A stretch of 64,000 bases of DNA from Aurantimonas sp036549475 (GCF_036549475.1 NZ_JAZHLI010000018.1:18597-82596), one strand, 5' to 3'; shown: positions 9,370 to 18,778, counted from the stretch's first letter. The notes: generated by a model from the letters alone, not told the origin. Program-made: numbers and translations.

Positions 9370-10047
9370 TTACGCGTCGCTGCGCATGATGTAGCCCGAG
9401 CCCCGCACGGTATGGAGCAGCGGCGTGTCGAAGTCGCGCTCGATCTTGGAGCGCAGGCGCGAGATATGCACGTCGATGACGTTGGTCTGGGGGTCGAAGT
9501 GATAGTCCCAGACGTTCTCCAGCAGCATCGTGCGGGTCACGACCTGGTTGGCGTGCTTCATCAGATATTCCAGCAACCGGAATTCGCGCGGCTGCAGGAC
9601 GATCGTCTTGCCATTGCGCCGCACCTCGTGGGACAGGCGGTCGAGTTCCAGGTCGCCCACCTTGTAGGCGGTCTCGACGTCCTTGCCGCCGCGCCGCCGC
9701 CCCAGCACCTCAATCCGCGCCAGCAGCTCCGAGATCGCGAAGGGCTTGGCCAGATAGTCGTCGCCGCCGGCCCGCAGCCCGGTGACGCGGTCGTCCACCT
9801 GCCCCAGCGCCGACAGGATCAGCGCCGGCGTCTCGTTGCCCTTTTCGCGCAGGCCGGAAATGATCGACAGCCCGTCGCGCCGCGGCAGCATGCGGTCGAC
9901 GATCAGCACGTCGTAGCTGCGGCTGTCGGCCATGTGGAACCCGTCGTCGCCGTCGGCTGCGTGCTCGGCGACATGACCGGCCTCGCGCAGTGCCTTGACC
10001 AGGTAGGCCGCAGCTTCGCTGTCGTCTTCGATGATCAGGATGCGCAT
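9370..10047 (-). CDS. OmpR-family response regulator
   Basis: DNA-binding regulator paired with the kinase gene just downstream. The 225-residue product begins with the receiver domain motif MRILIIEDD, carries the phosphoacceptor in DVLIVDRMLPRRDG and the conserved Lys in DDYLAKPF, and ends with a winged-helix domain containing LQPREFRLLEYLM and SRLRSKIE. The start at 10047 is chosen by receiver-domain homology. An in-frame ATG at 10086 has a weak AGAAG ribosome site and would add 13 residues; a still longer TTG form is unlikely. Its targets are unknown, but the divergence of function from FeuP at 18 kb is clear from sequence. Confidence 0.9.
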   Translation of the reverse strand: MRILIIEDDSEAAAYLVKALREAGHVAEHAADGDDGFHMADSRSYDVLIVDRMLPRRDGLSIISGLREKGNETPALILSALGQVDDRVTGLRAGGDDYLAKPFAISELLARIEVLGRRRGGKDVETAYKVGDLELDRLSHEVRRNGKTIVLQPREFRLLEYLMKHANQVVTRTMLLENVWDYHFDPQTNVIDVHISRLRSKIERDFDTPLLHTVRGSGYIMRSDA

Positions 10048-10189
10048 GGGGTTCGACGACGTCGCAGGGCTCGGGGAGAGGGACATGGCGATTTCTTCTA
10101 TGTGAACCAGTCGGCGCAAAAGAAAAGCGGCGGGACCGGACGTGCCGGACGAAAGCCGGGCGCGTCGGTCAGCCGCCGCCGATGAGAGT

Positions 10190-10211
10190 GGCGGGGGCGA
10201 AAGGCCCCGCC
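10190..10211 (-). terminator. Hairpin after the degP gene
   Basis: A perfect 7-bp stem (GGCGGGG paired with CCCCGCC) with an 8-nt loop lies 13 nt past the degP stop. No T-run follows on the minus strand, so it may be a weak terminator or an mRNA-stabilising hairpin separating degP from the downstream regulator-kinase-glnE unit. Confidence 0.4.
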
Positions 10212-10223
10212 GTCAGGTTGTGA

Positions 10224-11729
10224 TCAGCTCTTGGCGATCGGCAGTGCGACGAAGCGGTTTTGGCCTTCGGTCTCAAGCTGGAACAGCGCTGCCTTGCGGC
10301 CGGACTCGGCCGCCGCATCGATGGCCGCCTGCACGTCCTTCTGGGACTCGACCGTCTTGCCGTTCACCGCAATGATGACGTCGCCTGCCTTGATGCCCTT
10401 CTCGGAGGCCGAGGAATCGGGCGTCACGTCGGTGACCACGACACCCTCGCCATCCTCGGACGGGGTCAGGGTCAGGCCGTAGCCCGAAAGCGATGACGGA
10501 TCGACCGGAACGCTGGAGCCGCGGGCCGAGGCAGCTTCGTCGAGGTTGGACAGATTGCCCAGTTCGACCGAGATGTCCTGCGACTCGTTATCCCGCCAGA
10601 CGGTGACCTCGACCGTGGTGTCCGGACGATAATTGCCGATCATGCGGGCGAGTTCGCGCGGGCCCTCGACTTCCGTGCCGTTCACCGCTGTGATCACGTC
10701 GCCGGTCTTGATGCCGGCCTTGGTCGCCGGCGTGTCGGTGTCCGGCAGGGTGACGATCGCGCCCTGCTCCTTGTCCAGGCCGACCGCCTCGGCGATGTCG
10801 TCGGTCACCGGCGCGATCTGCACGCCCAGCCAGCCACGCTCGACATTGCCATCCTCGCGCAGCGACTGGATCACGTCCTTTGCCACCGAGGCCGGGATCG
10901 CGAAGGCGATGCCGACATTGCCGCCCGACGGGGAGAAGATCGCCGTGTTGACGCCGATCACCCTGCCGTTGAGGTCGAAGGCCGGACCGCCGGAATTGCC
11001 GCGGTTCACCGCGGCGTCGATCTGCAGGAAGTCGTCATAGGGGCCGGCGCCAATGTCACGGCCGCGCGCCGAGACGATGCCCGCCGTCACCGAGCCGCCG
11101 AGGCCGAACGGATTGCCGACCGCCACGACCCATTCGCCGATGCGCACGGCGTCATCGTCGCCGAACTCGACATAGGTGAACGTGGTGTCGTCCTCGTCGA
11201 CCTTGAGCAGCGCGAGGTCGGTGCGCGGATCGGTGCCGATCAGCTCGGCGTCGTATTCCGTGCCGTCATCCATGACGACCGTGTACTCGCTGCCGCCCTC
11301 GACCACGTGGTTGTTGGTTACAACAAACCCGTCGTCGGAGATGAAGAAGCCCGAGCCCTGGCCCATGCGGCTCCGCGGCTCGCTGTCCGGGCGCATTCCG
11401 TTCGGCATGCCGTCGCGGCCGGGCACGTCGAAGAAGCGGCGGAGCGGATGGTCTTCCGGCAGGCTCTCGAAGGGGCTGGCCATACCGCGACCATTCGACA
11501 TGGCCGGCATCACTTCCTGGGTCACGCGGACCGAGACGACGGCCGGGGAGACCTTCTCCACCACGTCGGCGAACCCGAAATTCTGCACCGGTGCGTCGAC
11601 CTTCACCGGCTCGGCGAACACCGGCACCGTGTTGCCGACGACGCCGGTCAGCGCGACGCTGGCCACGCCTGCGGCCAGGACGCCGGCGATCAGGCCGCTG
11701 CGCTTCGTCTTGTTTGCATCGTTCCGCAT
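10224..11729 (-). CDS. degP: Periplasmic serine protease/chaperone of the Do (DegP/HtrA) family
   Basis: Envelope quality-control protease of 501 residues. An N-terminal signal sequence (basic residues, then a hydrophobic stretch at about 12-38 ending VFA) directs export. The trypsin-like domain shows the catalytic triad His141 (TNNHVVEG), Asp171 (DLALLKVD) and Ser246 (GNSGGPAF), followed by two PDZ domains (near 285-375 and 410-490). An acidic-to-neutral linker rich in Gly, Met and Pro (about 75-120) precedes the protease domain, as in rhizobial DegP proteins. It sits between the cytochrome c maturation genes and a two-component system. A 7-bp inverted repeat lies about 115 nt upstream. Confidence 0.95.
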   Translation of the reverse strand: MRNDANKTKRSGLIAGVLAAGVASVALTGVVGNTVPVFAEPVKVDAPVQNFGFADVVEKVSPAVVSVRVTQEVMPAMSNGRGMASPFESLPEDHPLRRFFDVPGRDGMPNGMRPDSEPRSRMGQGSGFFISDDGFVVTNNHVVEGGSEYTVVMDDGTEYDAELIGTDPRTDLALLKVDEDDTTFTYVEFGDDDAVRIGEWVVAVGNPFGLGGSVTAGIVSARGRDIGAGPYDDFLQIDAAVNRGNSGGPAFDLNGRVIGVNTAIFSPSGGNVGIAFAIPASVAKDVIQSLREDGNVERGWLGVQIAPVTDDIAEAVGLDKEQGAIVTLPDTDTPATKAGIKTGDVITAVNGTEVEGPRELARMIGNYRPDTTVEVTVWRDNESQDISVELGNLSNLDEAASARGSSVPVDPSSLSGYGLTLTPSEDGEGVVVTDVTPDSSASEKGIKAGDVIIAVNGKTVESQKDVQAAIDAAAESGRKAALFQLETEGQNRFVALPIAKS

Positions 11730-11843
11730 TGGAAACCCTCTTCGATTGGTCTTCGATCCCTATGACGCCGGACCGAATCCGGCGCCATCGATACGAGCCA
11801 ATCTAGGGGTCGCCAGATTACGGGACCTTTTCTGGCGCGTGAC

Positions 11844-11864
11844 ATCTTCGTAAGGTTCGAAGAT
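11844..11864. promoter_or_regulatory. Inverted repeat upstream of degP, next to the ccmH stop
   Basis: Perfect 7-bp arms ATCTTCG (11844-11850) and CGAAGAT (11858-11864) with a 7-nt spacer lie in the 150-nt gap between ccmH and degP. It could be an operator for the degP promoter or a short hairpin ending the ccm transcript; no T-run follows. Function is not established. Confidence 0.3.
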
Positions 11865-11879
11865 CGCACCGGCGCGCGA

Positions 11880-12368
11880 TCAGTCGCGGGCGCGCACCAC
11901 GTCGGCGATCGCCGCTTCCTCTTCCGGCGAAAGCGCCGTCGGGGTCGTGGCCTTGCGCCGGCCGCGCACGGTGACGATCGCAAATCCCACCCCGGCCAGC
12001 AGCACCACGATCGGCGTTCCCCACAGCGCCAGCGTCGCCCAGTCGAAGCGCGGCTTCAGCAGCACGAACTCGCCGTAGCGCGAGACCAGATAGTTGATGA
12101 CCTCGTCGTTGGTGTCGCCGGCGACCAGGCGCTCGCGCACCAGAAGCCGCAGATCCTTGGCGAGATCGGCGTCGGAATCGTCGATCGACTGGTTCTGGCA
12201 GACCAGGCAGCGCAGCCCCGCCGACAGGTCGCGCGCGCGCGATTCCAGCGCCGGATCGCTCAGCACCTCGTCGGGCGTGACCGCCAGGACCGGACCAGTC
12301 GCGGGGCCCCCAGCCATGACGAGGACGGCCAGGGCCAGGCTCGCGGCAAGAGACCGCCAGCCCCTCAT
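11880..12368 (-). CDS. ccmH: Cytochrome c maturation protein CcmH (CycL)
   Basis: Membrane-anchored thiol-disulfide protein that reduces the apocytochrome c CXXCH cysteines before haem attachment in the periplasm. The 162-residue product has an N-terminal signal peptide ending near residue 25, the LRCLVCQNQSI motif (the CXXC active site) around residue 50, and one C-terminal membrane segment near 105-125. This is the short CycL form of alphaproteobacteria rather than the long fused CcmH of enterobacteria. Its ATG overlaps the ccmF stop by 4 nt, so translation is coupled. Confidence 0.95.
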   Translation of the reverse strand: MRGWRSLAASLALAVLVMAGGPATGPVLAVTPDEVLSDPALESRARDLSAGLRCLVCQNQSIDDSDADLAKDLRLLVRERLVAGDTNDEVINYLVSRYGEFVLLKPRFDWATLALWGTPIVVLLAGVGFAIVTVRGRRKATTPTALSPEEEAAIADVVRARD

Positions 12369-14356
12369 GCCCCGGCTCCCGCACCCGAGGCCAGGCGCTT
12401 GCGGCTGCGGGCCGGTGCGCCGACGCGCAGGCGCCGGTCGAACAGCGAGACCGTGCCGCCGGCCGCCATGAAGATCGTGCCGATCCAGATCAGCGTGATC
12501 AGCGGCTTGTACCAGATGCGCACCACGATCGAACTGCCGTCCGGCGACGGGTCGCCAAGCGATATGTAGAGCTGCGAGAACCAGCGCGTATGGATGCCGG
12601 CCTCCGTCGTCGGCATCTGCCGCGCCGGATAGAACCGCTTGGAGCTTTCCATCGTGCCGGCATCGAGGCCGTCGCGGCGCAGGGTGAAGGTGCCCACCTG
12701 CTCCTCGAAATTGGGGCCCTGGCGCTGCTGCACCCCGTCGTAGCGGATCTCGTAGCCGCCGGCCTCAGCCGTCTGCCCGGCCCGCATCGTCGTCACCGTC
12801 TCGGTCTCGAAGGCCGAGGCCGTGATCACGCCCAGCACAGTGACGCCGAGCCCGAAATGGGCGAGCACCGTGCCGAAGGCCGACCGCGGCAGGCCGCGCA
12901 GCCGCGAAAGGCCGGTGCGCCAGCCGACCTTGGCGAAATTCGCCCGCACGAAGAGATCGGTCAGGCTGCCGGCCATCAGCCACACCGCCAGGCCGAAGCC
13001 CAGGGCCGCCAGGATGCGCGTGCCCGAGGTCAGCGCCACGGCCACCAGGATGGTCAGCATTGCCGCGCCGATGGCGAAATACAGCCGCTGGGCCGCCGCC
13101 AGCAGGTCGCCGCGCTTCCACGCCAGCAGCGGGCCGAAGGGCACGGCGAACAGCAGCGGCACCATCAGCGGGCCGAAGGTCAGGTTGAAGAACGGCTCGC
13201 CGACCGAGATCTTGGCGCCGCCCACCACTTCCAGCAGCAGCGGATAGAGCGTGCCCACCAGCACCGTCGCGGCCGCCGTGGTCAGGAAGAGATTGTTGAC
13301 GACCAGCGCCCCCTCGCGGCTGATCGGAGCGAACAGGCCACCTGCCTCCAGCGACGAGGCCCGCAGCGCGAACAGCGCCAGCGACCCGCCGATGAACAGG
13401 CAGAGGATGGCCAGGATGAAGACGCCGCGCTCCGGGTCGACGGCGAAAGCGTGCACCGACGTCAGGACGCCGGAGCGCACCAGGAACGTGCCCAGCAGCG
13501 ACAGCGAGAAGGTCAGGATCGCCAGAAGGATCGTCCAGATCTTCAGCGCCGATCGCTTCTCCATGACCAGCGCCGAATGCAAGAGCGCGGTGCCCGACAG
13601 CCAGGGCATGAAGGAGGCGTTCTCCACCGGGTCCCAGAACCACCAGCCGCCCCAGCCGAGCTCGTAATAGGCCCAGTAGGAGCCCATCGCGATGCCGGCG
13701 GTCAGGAACACCCAGGCCACCAGCGTCCACGGCCGCACCCAGCGCGCCCAGGCGGCGTCGATCCGCCCGTCGATGAGGGCGGCAACGGCGAAGGAAAAGG
13801 AGATCGAGAAGCCGACATAGCCGAGATAGAGCAGCGGCGGATGGATCGCGAGGCCGATGTCCTGCAGGATCGGATTGAGGTCCTGCCCCTCCATCGGCGC
13901 CGGGATCACCCGGGTGAACGGGTTCGACGTGATCAGGATGAACAAGAGGAAGCAGACCGTGATCCAGGCCTGCACCGACAGGACGTTGGCCTTGAGGCTG
14001 GCCGGAAGGTCGCGGCCGAACAGGGCGACCAGCGCGCTGAAGAGGCTGAGGATCAGCACCCACAGCAGCATCGAGCCCTCGTGGTTCCCCCACACGCCGG
14101 TGACCTTGTAGAGCATCGGCTTTTGCGAATGGGAGTTCTCGAAGACGTTGAGAACCGAGAAGTCCGAGGTGACATAGGCCGCCGTCAGCGCCGAGAAGGC
14201 GATCATCAGCAGGACGAAGCCGCCGGTCGCGGCGATGGGGCCGGTCTCCATCAGGCGGGCGTCGCCGGTGCGCGCGCCGATCGCCGGCAGCACCGACTGC
14301 ACCATCGCCAGAGCCAGCGACAGGATCAGCGCGTAATGGCCGATTTCGACGATCAC
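12365..14356 (-). CDS. ccmF: Haem lyase subunit CcmF (CycK)
   Basis: Large integral membrane subunit of the haem ligation complex that joins haem from CcmE to apocytochrome c. About 663 residues with some 14-15 membrane helices; the WWD haem-handling motif is visible as WGGWWFWDPVENASFMPWL. The GTG at 14356 is chosen because the next residues IVEIGHYALILSLALAM match the family start, a GGAGG ribosome site stands at the right distance, and GTGA overlaps the ccmE stop. The open frame continues upstream for 75 nt but that portion lies inside ccmE. Confidence 0.95.
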   Translation of the reverse strand: MIVEIGHYALILSLALAMVQSVLPAIGARTGDARLMETGPIAATGGFVLLMIAFSALTAAYVTSDFSVLNVFENSHSQKPMLYKVTGVWGNHEGSMLLWVLILSLFSALVALFGRDLPASLKANVLSVQAWITVCFLLFILITSNPFTRVIPAPMEGQDLNPILQDIGLAIHPPLLYLGYVGFSISFSFAVAALIDGRIDAAWARWVRPWTLVAWVFLTAGIAMGSYWAYYELGWGGWWFWDPVENASFMPWLSGTALLHSALVMEKRSALKIWTILLAILTFSLSLLGTFLVRSGVLTSVHAFAVDPERGVFILAILCLFIGGSLALFALRASSLEAGGLFAPISREGALVVNNLFLTTAAATVLVGTLYPLLLEVVGGAKISVGEPFFNLTFGPLMVPLLFAVPFGPLLAWKRGDLLAAAQRLYFAIGAAMLTILVAVALTSGTRILAALGFGLAVWLMAGSLTDLFVRANFAKVGWRTGLSRLRGLPRSAFGTVLAHFGLGVTVLGVITASAFETETVTTMRAGQTAEAGGYEIRYDGVQQRQGPNFEEQVGTFTLRRDGLDAGTMESSKRFYPARQMPTTEAGIHTRWFSQLYISLGDPSPDGSSIVVRIWYKPLITLIWIGTIFMAAGGTVSLFDRRLRVGAPARSRKRLASGAGAGA

Positions 14357-14850
14357 GAGCCGGCCTCCGGAGTCGCCGTCATGGACACGGGCGTCGTGTC
14401 GCCGCCGACCATGCCCTTGCCGTCTTCCCACAGGCCGCGGGCCTTGAGGTCGTCGACGACCTCCTTCGGCATGTAGTTCTCGTCATGCTTGGCCAGCACG
14501 GTGTCGGCCATGAAGATCCGGTCCGGACCCAGCGTCCCTTCGGTGACCACGCCCTGTCCTTCGCGGAAGAGGTCGGGCAGCAGGCCCGTATAGGCGACCT
14601 CGACGCTCTGCAGCGTGTCCGTGACCTTGAAGCTGACATGCTGCGAGCCGTCGCGCACGACCGAGCCGGCCTCCACGAGGCCGCCGAGCCGGATGCGCTG
14701 GCTGGCCGCCGGCGCCTTGGCGACGATGTCGCTGGGCGAGTGGAAATAGGCCACGCTGTCGGACAGCGCCGTCAGGACGAGGGCCGCCGCGCCGCCGATG
14801 ACGACGAGGATCGTGGCGATCGAGGCGAGGCGTTTGTTCTTGCGGGTCAT
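14353..14850 (-). CDS. ccmE: Cytochrome c-type biogenesis haem chaperone CcmE (CycJ)
   Basis: Periplasmic haem chaperone anchored by one N-terminal membrane helix (residues about 10-30). The OB-fold body of the family follows, and the covalent haem-binding His is in VLAKHDENYMPKEV near residue 125. 165 residues is typical. The ATG overlaps the ccmI stop as ATGA, and the stop overlaps the ccmF GTG, so ccmI-ccmE-ccmF-ccmH is one tightly coupled operon. Confidence 0.95.
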   Translation of the reverse strand: MTRKNKRLASIATILVVIGGAAALVLTALSDSVAYFHSPSDIVAKAPAASQRIRLGGLVEAGSVVRDGSQHVSFKVTDTLQSVEVAYTGLLPDLFREGQGVVTEGTLGPDRIFMADTVLAKHDENYMPKEVVDDLKARGLWEDGKGMVGGDTTPVSMTATPEAGS

Positions 14851-16034
14851 TGTGTCTGCGTCTTTCCCTCGGCGGTCAGCCCAAGCTCGTCGCCGAAAGC
14901 GGCGATTTCCCGGCCGGCGGCGGATTCGGGGGCGAAGGTTTGGGTCGCCGTACGATAGGCCGCTCCCGCGGCGTCCGCGTCACCCAGAACCGTATAGGAT
15001 CGGATCAGCCGCTTCCATCCTTCCACATCGTCGGGGTTGCTTTCCAGCCGGCTCGCAAGCTGCGACACCATGCCCTCGATCATCGCCCGGCGATCGTCCG
15101 CCGCCATCTCGGCGGCCGCGGCGATATCGGCCCCGTCCGGACCCTGGGCCGGCGCCGTCTGCGCCAGGGGCGCCGTGCCGGCGGCCGGCGCCGCGTCTCC
15201 GCGCGCATCGGCGATCGCCGCATTGGCGATTTCAAGCCAGGGCGCGTCGGGCGGGCTCATCTCCACCAGCCGAGTCCAGGCGGTCGCGGCCTCGTCCCGG
15301 CGCCCTTCCTGCGACAGGTTCAGGGCGAGGAAGAACCGCGCCGGCAGATGATCGGGATTCTGCGCCAGGGCGCGCTCGAACGCCGCCGCCGCCTCGTCCG
15401 TCACGTCGCCCCCGGCGATCTGGGTCAGCGCCTCGCCAAGCCCGCTTTCGCGCGCGGCCGAGGCTCCGTTCAGGCGAATGGCATTGCGGAAGGCTGTCGC
15501 CGCGTCCTCGGTGCGGCCGATCCGCAGATAGATCGGCGCCAAGACGTCCCAGCCGCGACCGTCCTCGGGCTCGGCGCGCAGCCGCTCCTCGGCGCCGGCG
15601 ATCAGGGTCTGGATGTCGCCGGGTGCGCTCGCCGGGGCGCGCCGCTCGGCCAGCGGCAGGTCGGGACGCCCGCCCCCGCCGAATTCGGCATACAGCGCGA
15701 CCGATACGAGCGGCACCAGGATCGCCACCGCCGCCATGGTGGCCAGCATCATCGGCCGTTTCCAGGGCGCGGCACCCGCCTCGCCCTGGGCCTTGCCGCG
15801 ATCGGCCGCCCGCAGCAGGCGCCGGCCGATCTCGGCCCGCGCCGTTTCGGCCTCCGCCGGCGCCATGGCGCCGCGCGCCACGTCGGCGTCGAGTTCGCGC
15901 AGCTGCGCCGCATAGACTTCGACGTCGTGCTCGGCCCGGCTGGCGAGGTGGACGGGCCTGGACCGCAGCAGCGGCCACAGGGCGAGAAGCGTGACGGCAG
16001 CCGTCATGACGGCTGCGATAAACCAGAAGATCAT
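14847..16034 (-). CDS. ccmI: Cytochrome c maturation protein CcmI (CycH)
   Basis: Membrane protein that presents apocytochrome c to the haem lyase. The start at 16034 is chosen because AAGGAT stands upstream and MIFWFIAAVMTAAVTLLALWP gives the usual first membrane helix. A second membrane helix follows near residues 95-115, then TPR-type repeats containing GWDVLAPIYLRIGRTEDAATAFRNA-like units (each quoted part is from the visible product) up to the C-terminus. About 395 residues. First gene of the ccmIEFH operon; the preceding 130 nt carry its promoter and the end of the lipoprotein gene. Confidence 0.9.
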   Translation of the reverse strand: MIFWFIAAVMTAAVTLLALWPLLRSRPVHLASRAEHDVEVYAAQLRELDADVARGAMAPAEAETARAEIGRRLLRAADRGKAQGEAGAAPWKRPMMLATMAAVAILVPLVSVALYAEFGGGGRPDLPLAERRAPASAPGDIQTLIAGAEERLRAEPEDGRGWDVLAPIYLRIGRTEDAATAFRNAIRLNGASAARESGLGEALTQIAGGDVTDEAAAAFERALAQNPDHLPARFFLALNLSQEGRRDEAATAWTRLVEMSPPDAPWLEIANAAIADARGDAAPAAGTAPLAQTAPAQGPDGADIAAAAEMAADDRRAMIEGMVSQLASRLESNPDDVEGWKRLIRSYTVLGDADAAGAAYRTATQTFAPESAAGREIAAFGDELGLTAEGKTQTQ

Positions 16035-16167
16035 GCCATCCTTATACAAACGGCGGCTGCGAAACGAAACGCGGCCCAAGGTCTCGCCGGCGCCCGCTTC
16101 GAACGTCGGCCTGCGGCTCGTGTCAGGCCCCGGCCGCTCGGTTCAACGACGGCCACGCGGGCAGACA

Positions 16168-16572
16168 TCATACGACCGGCTTCCACAAGCCATCGGCTGT
16201 CCGGCAGGCGGTGCCGACAGCCTTGATCGCCGGCGACTCGCCCTGGAACACATGTGAATAGCCGCGGCAGTCCTGCGAGCCGACGCGGTAGAGTTGGGTC
16301 GGCACGACCTCGCCGCTGTAGCCATCGGCCTTCCACGCTACCGGCTGCCCGGCCATGGCGAAGTTCAGCGCCTGGAATTCCGCCTCCAGCGCCCGCGCGC
16401 GCGCATCGTCCGGCAGCGTCCGGCCCACCGGGTCCTGCCCGATCAGACCGCCTTCCATGGCGGCCACGCCGGCGGTCGGCGGCAACAGCGTGCCGCCCCC
16501 CAGCCCCGCACTCAGGCAGCCCGATACGGGCAGCGCCAGAACGGGAATCAGGAGCTTCAAGACAATGCGCAT
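16168..16572 (-). CDS. Small outer-membrane lipoprotein, surface-antigen-like C-terminus
   Basis: A 134-residue product with a short basic N-terminus, a hydrophobic core and a lipobox-like LPVSGC, so it is probably lipidated on the Cys near residue 18. The C-terminal half (from about residue 80: VVPTQLYRVGSQDCRGYSH and a Cys-containing repeat ending DGLWKPVV) resembles the RT0821/Lpp0805-type 17-kDa surface antigen family. The exact role is unknown. It lies between feuQ and ccmI on the same strand. The ATG at 16572 is chosen for its GGAT site; an in-frame ATG 9 nt upstream is possible. Confidence 0.75.
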   Translation of the reverse strand: MRIVLKLLIPVLALPVSGCLSAGLGGGTLLPPTAGVAAMEGGLIGQDPVGRTLPDDARARALEAEFQALNFAMAGQPVAWKADGYSGEVVPTQLYRVGSQDCRGYSHVFQGESPAIKAVGTACRTADGLWKPVV

Positions 16573-16653
16573 ATGATCCATCCGAATACCGCAGGCCCGC
16601 CGCAAGACTGCGCCAGGGAAGCCCGCCGGAGATCATGGGTCTTGGCCGGCATG

Positions 16654-18042
16654 TCAAGCGTCGATCCCGCCCAGGGCGCGGGGAAGCGTCACCGTCGCCT
16701 TCAGCCCGCCCAGGTCCGAACGGCCGAGATCGAGCGCGCCGCGATATTCGCGCACCATGTCCAGGACGATGGAAAGGCCGAGCCCGCTGCCCGGCGTCGC
16801 CTCGTCGAGGCGGGTGCCGCGCTTCTTGGCCTCGACGATCTCCTGGGCGGTCAGCCCCGGCCCGTCATCCTCAATGATCATGCAGAAGCGGTCGACGCCC
16901 AGCGGCTCGACCGAGACGCGAATGCGGGCCTTGGCCCACTTGCCGGCATTGTCGAAGAGATTGCCGGCGATCTCCTCCAGGTCCTGCCGCTCGCCGGCAA
17001 ATACCAGATTTGCCGCATCGTCCGGATCGAATGCCAGGTCGATGCCCGGATTCAGCTTGGCGACCACCCGCACCAGTCGCTCCAGGGTCGGGGCGACCGG
17101 CGTGCGGAACACGCCGCCCTCGCTCTGGGCTGCGACCCGTGCCCTATCGAGATAGTGCTGCACCTGCCTGCGCATGCGTTCGGCCTGGTCGCCGATCACC
17201 CGGCCGCGTTCGCTGCCCATCCCGCCCGCCTCATTGACGAGAACGGCGATCGGCGTCTTCAGCGAATGCGCCAGATTGCCCACCTGCGTGCGCGAGCGTT
17301 CGACGATGCGGCGATTGTTGTCGATCAGTGCGTTCATCTCGACGGCCAGCGGCTCGAGCTCGATCGGGAATCGCCCCTCCAGCCGCTCGGCCCGGCCCGT
17401 CCGCACGTCGCTCAGCGCCCGGCGCACCGCGCGCAGCGGCCCCAGGCCGAACAGGATGGCGAGACCATTGACCAGCACCGTCCCGACGCCGACGGCGCCC
17501 AGGTACAGCGTGAGCGTGCGGTCGAACTGGTCGATCTCCGCGGCCACCACGCTGGCATTGCCCATCACCCGGAAGCGCGCCGCGTGATTCTCGCTGTCGA
17601 GCACGACTTCGGTCTCGATCACACGCAAGAGTTCCCCGTCGAGCCCGCCCGCATCGTAGCTGCGCCGGTAGGCCGCGTCGAAGGGCACCTCGGCAGTGGC
17701 GGCCGGCGGAACCGCCAGGATTCCCAGCGAGCCGGAACTCAGGCGTCCCTGCGTATTGGCGCTGGCCGGCACGACTTCCCAGTACCAGCCTGACAGCGGC
17801 TGCAGGTAGCGCAGGTCGCCGAGGTCGGGCGAGCCGGACAGATAGCCGGAATCGCTGACGCTGACGCTGTTGACGAGATTGTAGAGTTGCGCCGTCAGGA
17901 GGTCCTCGAAGCCCTTGCGCGCCGTGCCCTCGTAGAGCGTCGAGATCAATCCGCCGGCCACCGCGAAGGCGACGATCGCCCAGAGGCTGGAAAGGACGAT
18001 GACCCGTGCGGTGAGGGATCTAACCGCCGGAGCCGCCATCAT
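16654..18042 (-). CDS. feuQ: FeuQ-like (PhoQ-type) sensor histidine kinase
   Basis: Two-pass membrane kinase of 462 residues. Membrane segments lie near residues 13-35 and 185-205; the large periplasmic domain between them is of the PhoQ/FeuQ kind. The HisKA box reads NLAHSLKTPIAVLVNEAGG and the HATPase_c domain has IIEDDGPGLT and GSGLGLSIV. The start overlaps the 3' end of the regulator gene by 23 nt. In Sinorhizobium FeuPQ controls cyclic glucan export and is adjacent to cycH, the same arrangement as here (feuQ, then ccmI/cycH after one lipoprotein gene). Assignment rests on synteny and general similarity. Confidence 0.8.
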   Translation of the reverse strand: MMAAPAVRSLTARVIVLSSLWAIVAFAVAGGLISTLYEGTARKGFEDLLTAQLYNLVNSVSVSDSGYLSGSPDLGDLRYLQPLSGWYWEVVPASANTQGRLSSGSLGILAVPPAATAEVPFDAAYRRSYDAGGLDGELLRVIETEVVLDSENHAARFRVMGNASVVAAEIDQFDRTLTLYLGAVGVGTVLVNGLAILFGLGPLRAVRRALSDVRTGRAERLEGRFPIELEPLAVEMNALIDNNRRIVERSRTQVGNLAHSLKTPIAVLVNEAGGMGSERGRVIGDQAERMRRQVQHYLDRARVAAQSEGGVFRTPVAPTLERLVRVVAKLNPGIDLAFDPDDAANLVFAGERQDLEEIAGNLFDNAGKWAKARIRVSVEPLGVDRFCMIIEDDGPGLTAQEIVEAKKRGTRLDEATPGSGLGLSIVLDMVREYRGALDLGRSDLGGLKATVTLPRALGGIDA

Positions 18043-18694
18043 GCATCCTGTAGCCCTGCCCGCGGACGGTTTCGATCAGCTCGGCGCCGCCGAGCTTCTT
18101 GCGCAACCGTCCCACGAAGACCTCGATCGTGTTGGAATCGCGGTCGAAATCCTGGTCGTAGAGATGTTCGATCAGCTCGGTGCGCGAGACGATCTGGTCC
18201 TGGTGGTGCATCAGATAGTCGAGCAGGCGATATTCGTGCGAGGTCAGCTTCAGCGCCGTGCCGTCGAGCGTCACCCGCGCCGCGCGGGTATTCAGCCGCA
18301 GCGGGCCGCAATGGATCTCCGAGGAGGCATGGCCCGCGGCCCGGCGGATCAGGGCGCGCAGGCGTGCCAGCACCTCCTCCACATGGAACGGCTTGGTGAC
18401 GTAGTCGTCGGCCCCTGCGTCGATGCCGGCGACCTTGTCGCTCCATCGGTCCCGCGCCGTCAGGATCAGCACCGGCATCGTGCGGCCGTCGCGCCGCCAG
18501 CGCTCCAGGACGCTGATGCCGTCCATCACCGGCAGGCCGACATCCAGCACCACCGCATCATAGGGTTCGGTATCGCCGAGAAAATGCCCCTCCTCGCCGT
18601 CCATCGCCTTGTCGACCACGTAGCCGGCGCCATTCAGCGCCTCCACCAGCTGGCGATTCAGCGTCTGGTCGTCCTCCACGACGAGTATCCGCAT
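18020..18694 (-). CDS. feuP: FeuP-like OmpR-family response regulator
   Basis: Receiver domain starts MRILVVEDDQTLNRQL, with the phosphoacceptor in DAVVLDVGLPVMDG and the Lys in DDYVTKPF; the winged-helix output domain has LTSHEYRLLDYLMHH and FVGRLRKKLGG. 224 residues. The ATG at 18694 is taken because the open frame upstream is not receiver-like and AGAGGGG lies nearby. It is followed by feuQ with a 23-nt overlap and preceded, 84 nt away, by the small exported protein gene that matches the position of feuN. Confidence 0.85.
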   Translation of the reverse strand: MRILVVEDDQTLNRQLVEALNGAGYVVDKAMDGEEGHFLGDTEPYDAVVLDVGLPVMDGISVLERWRRDGRTMPVLILTARDRWSDKVAGIDAGADDYVTKPFHVEEVLARLRALIRRAAGHASSEIHCGPLRLNTRAARVTLDGTALKLTSHEYRLLDYLMHHQDQIVSRTELIEHLYDQDFDRDSNTIEVFVGRLRKKLGGAELIETVRGQGYRMHDGGSGG

Positions 18695-18778
18695 GCGGGT
18701 CGTCCCCTCTCTGCACTGTACAGGCCCCGTGCGAGCCCGACGTCGGCCTGCGTCGGCCGGACGCAGCGCCACTTAATA

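Noticed and set aside
6144..10185. Long plus-strand open frames (620 and 779 codons) opposite glnE and the two-component genes
   Set aside because: Shadow frames of clear minus-strand genes; composition is not protein-like and no ribosome site or motif is present.
12590..14476. A 628-codon plus-strand frame opposite ccmF
   Set aside because: Extreme Arg/Gln/His content, a typical complement of a hydrophobic membrane protein gene; not a gene.
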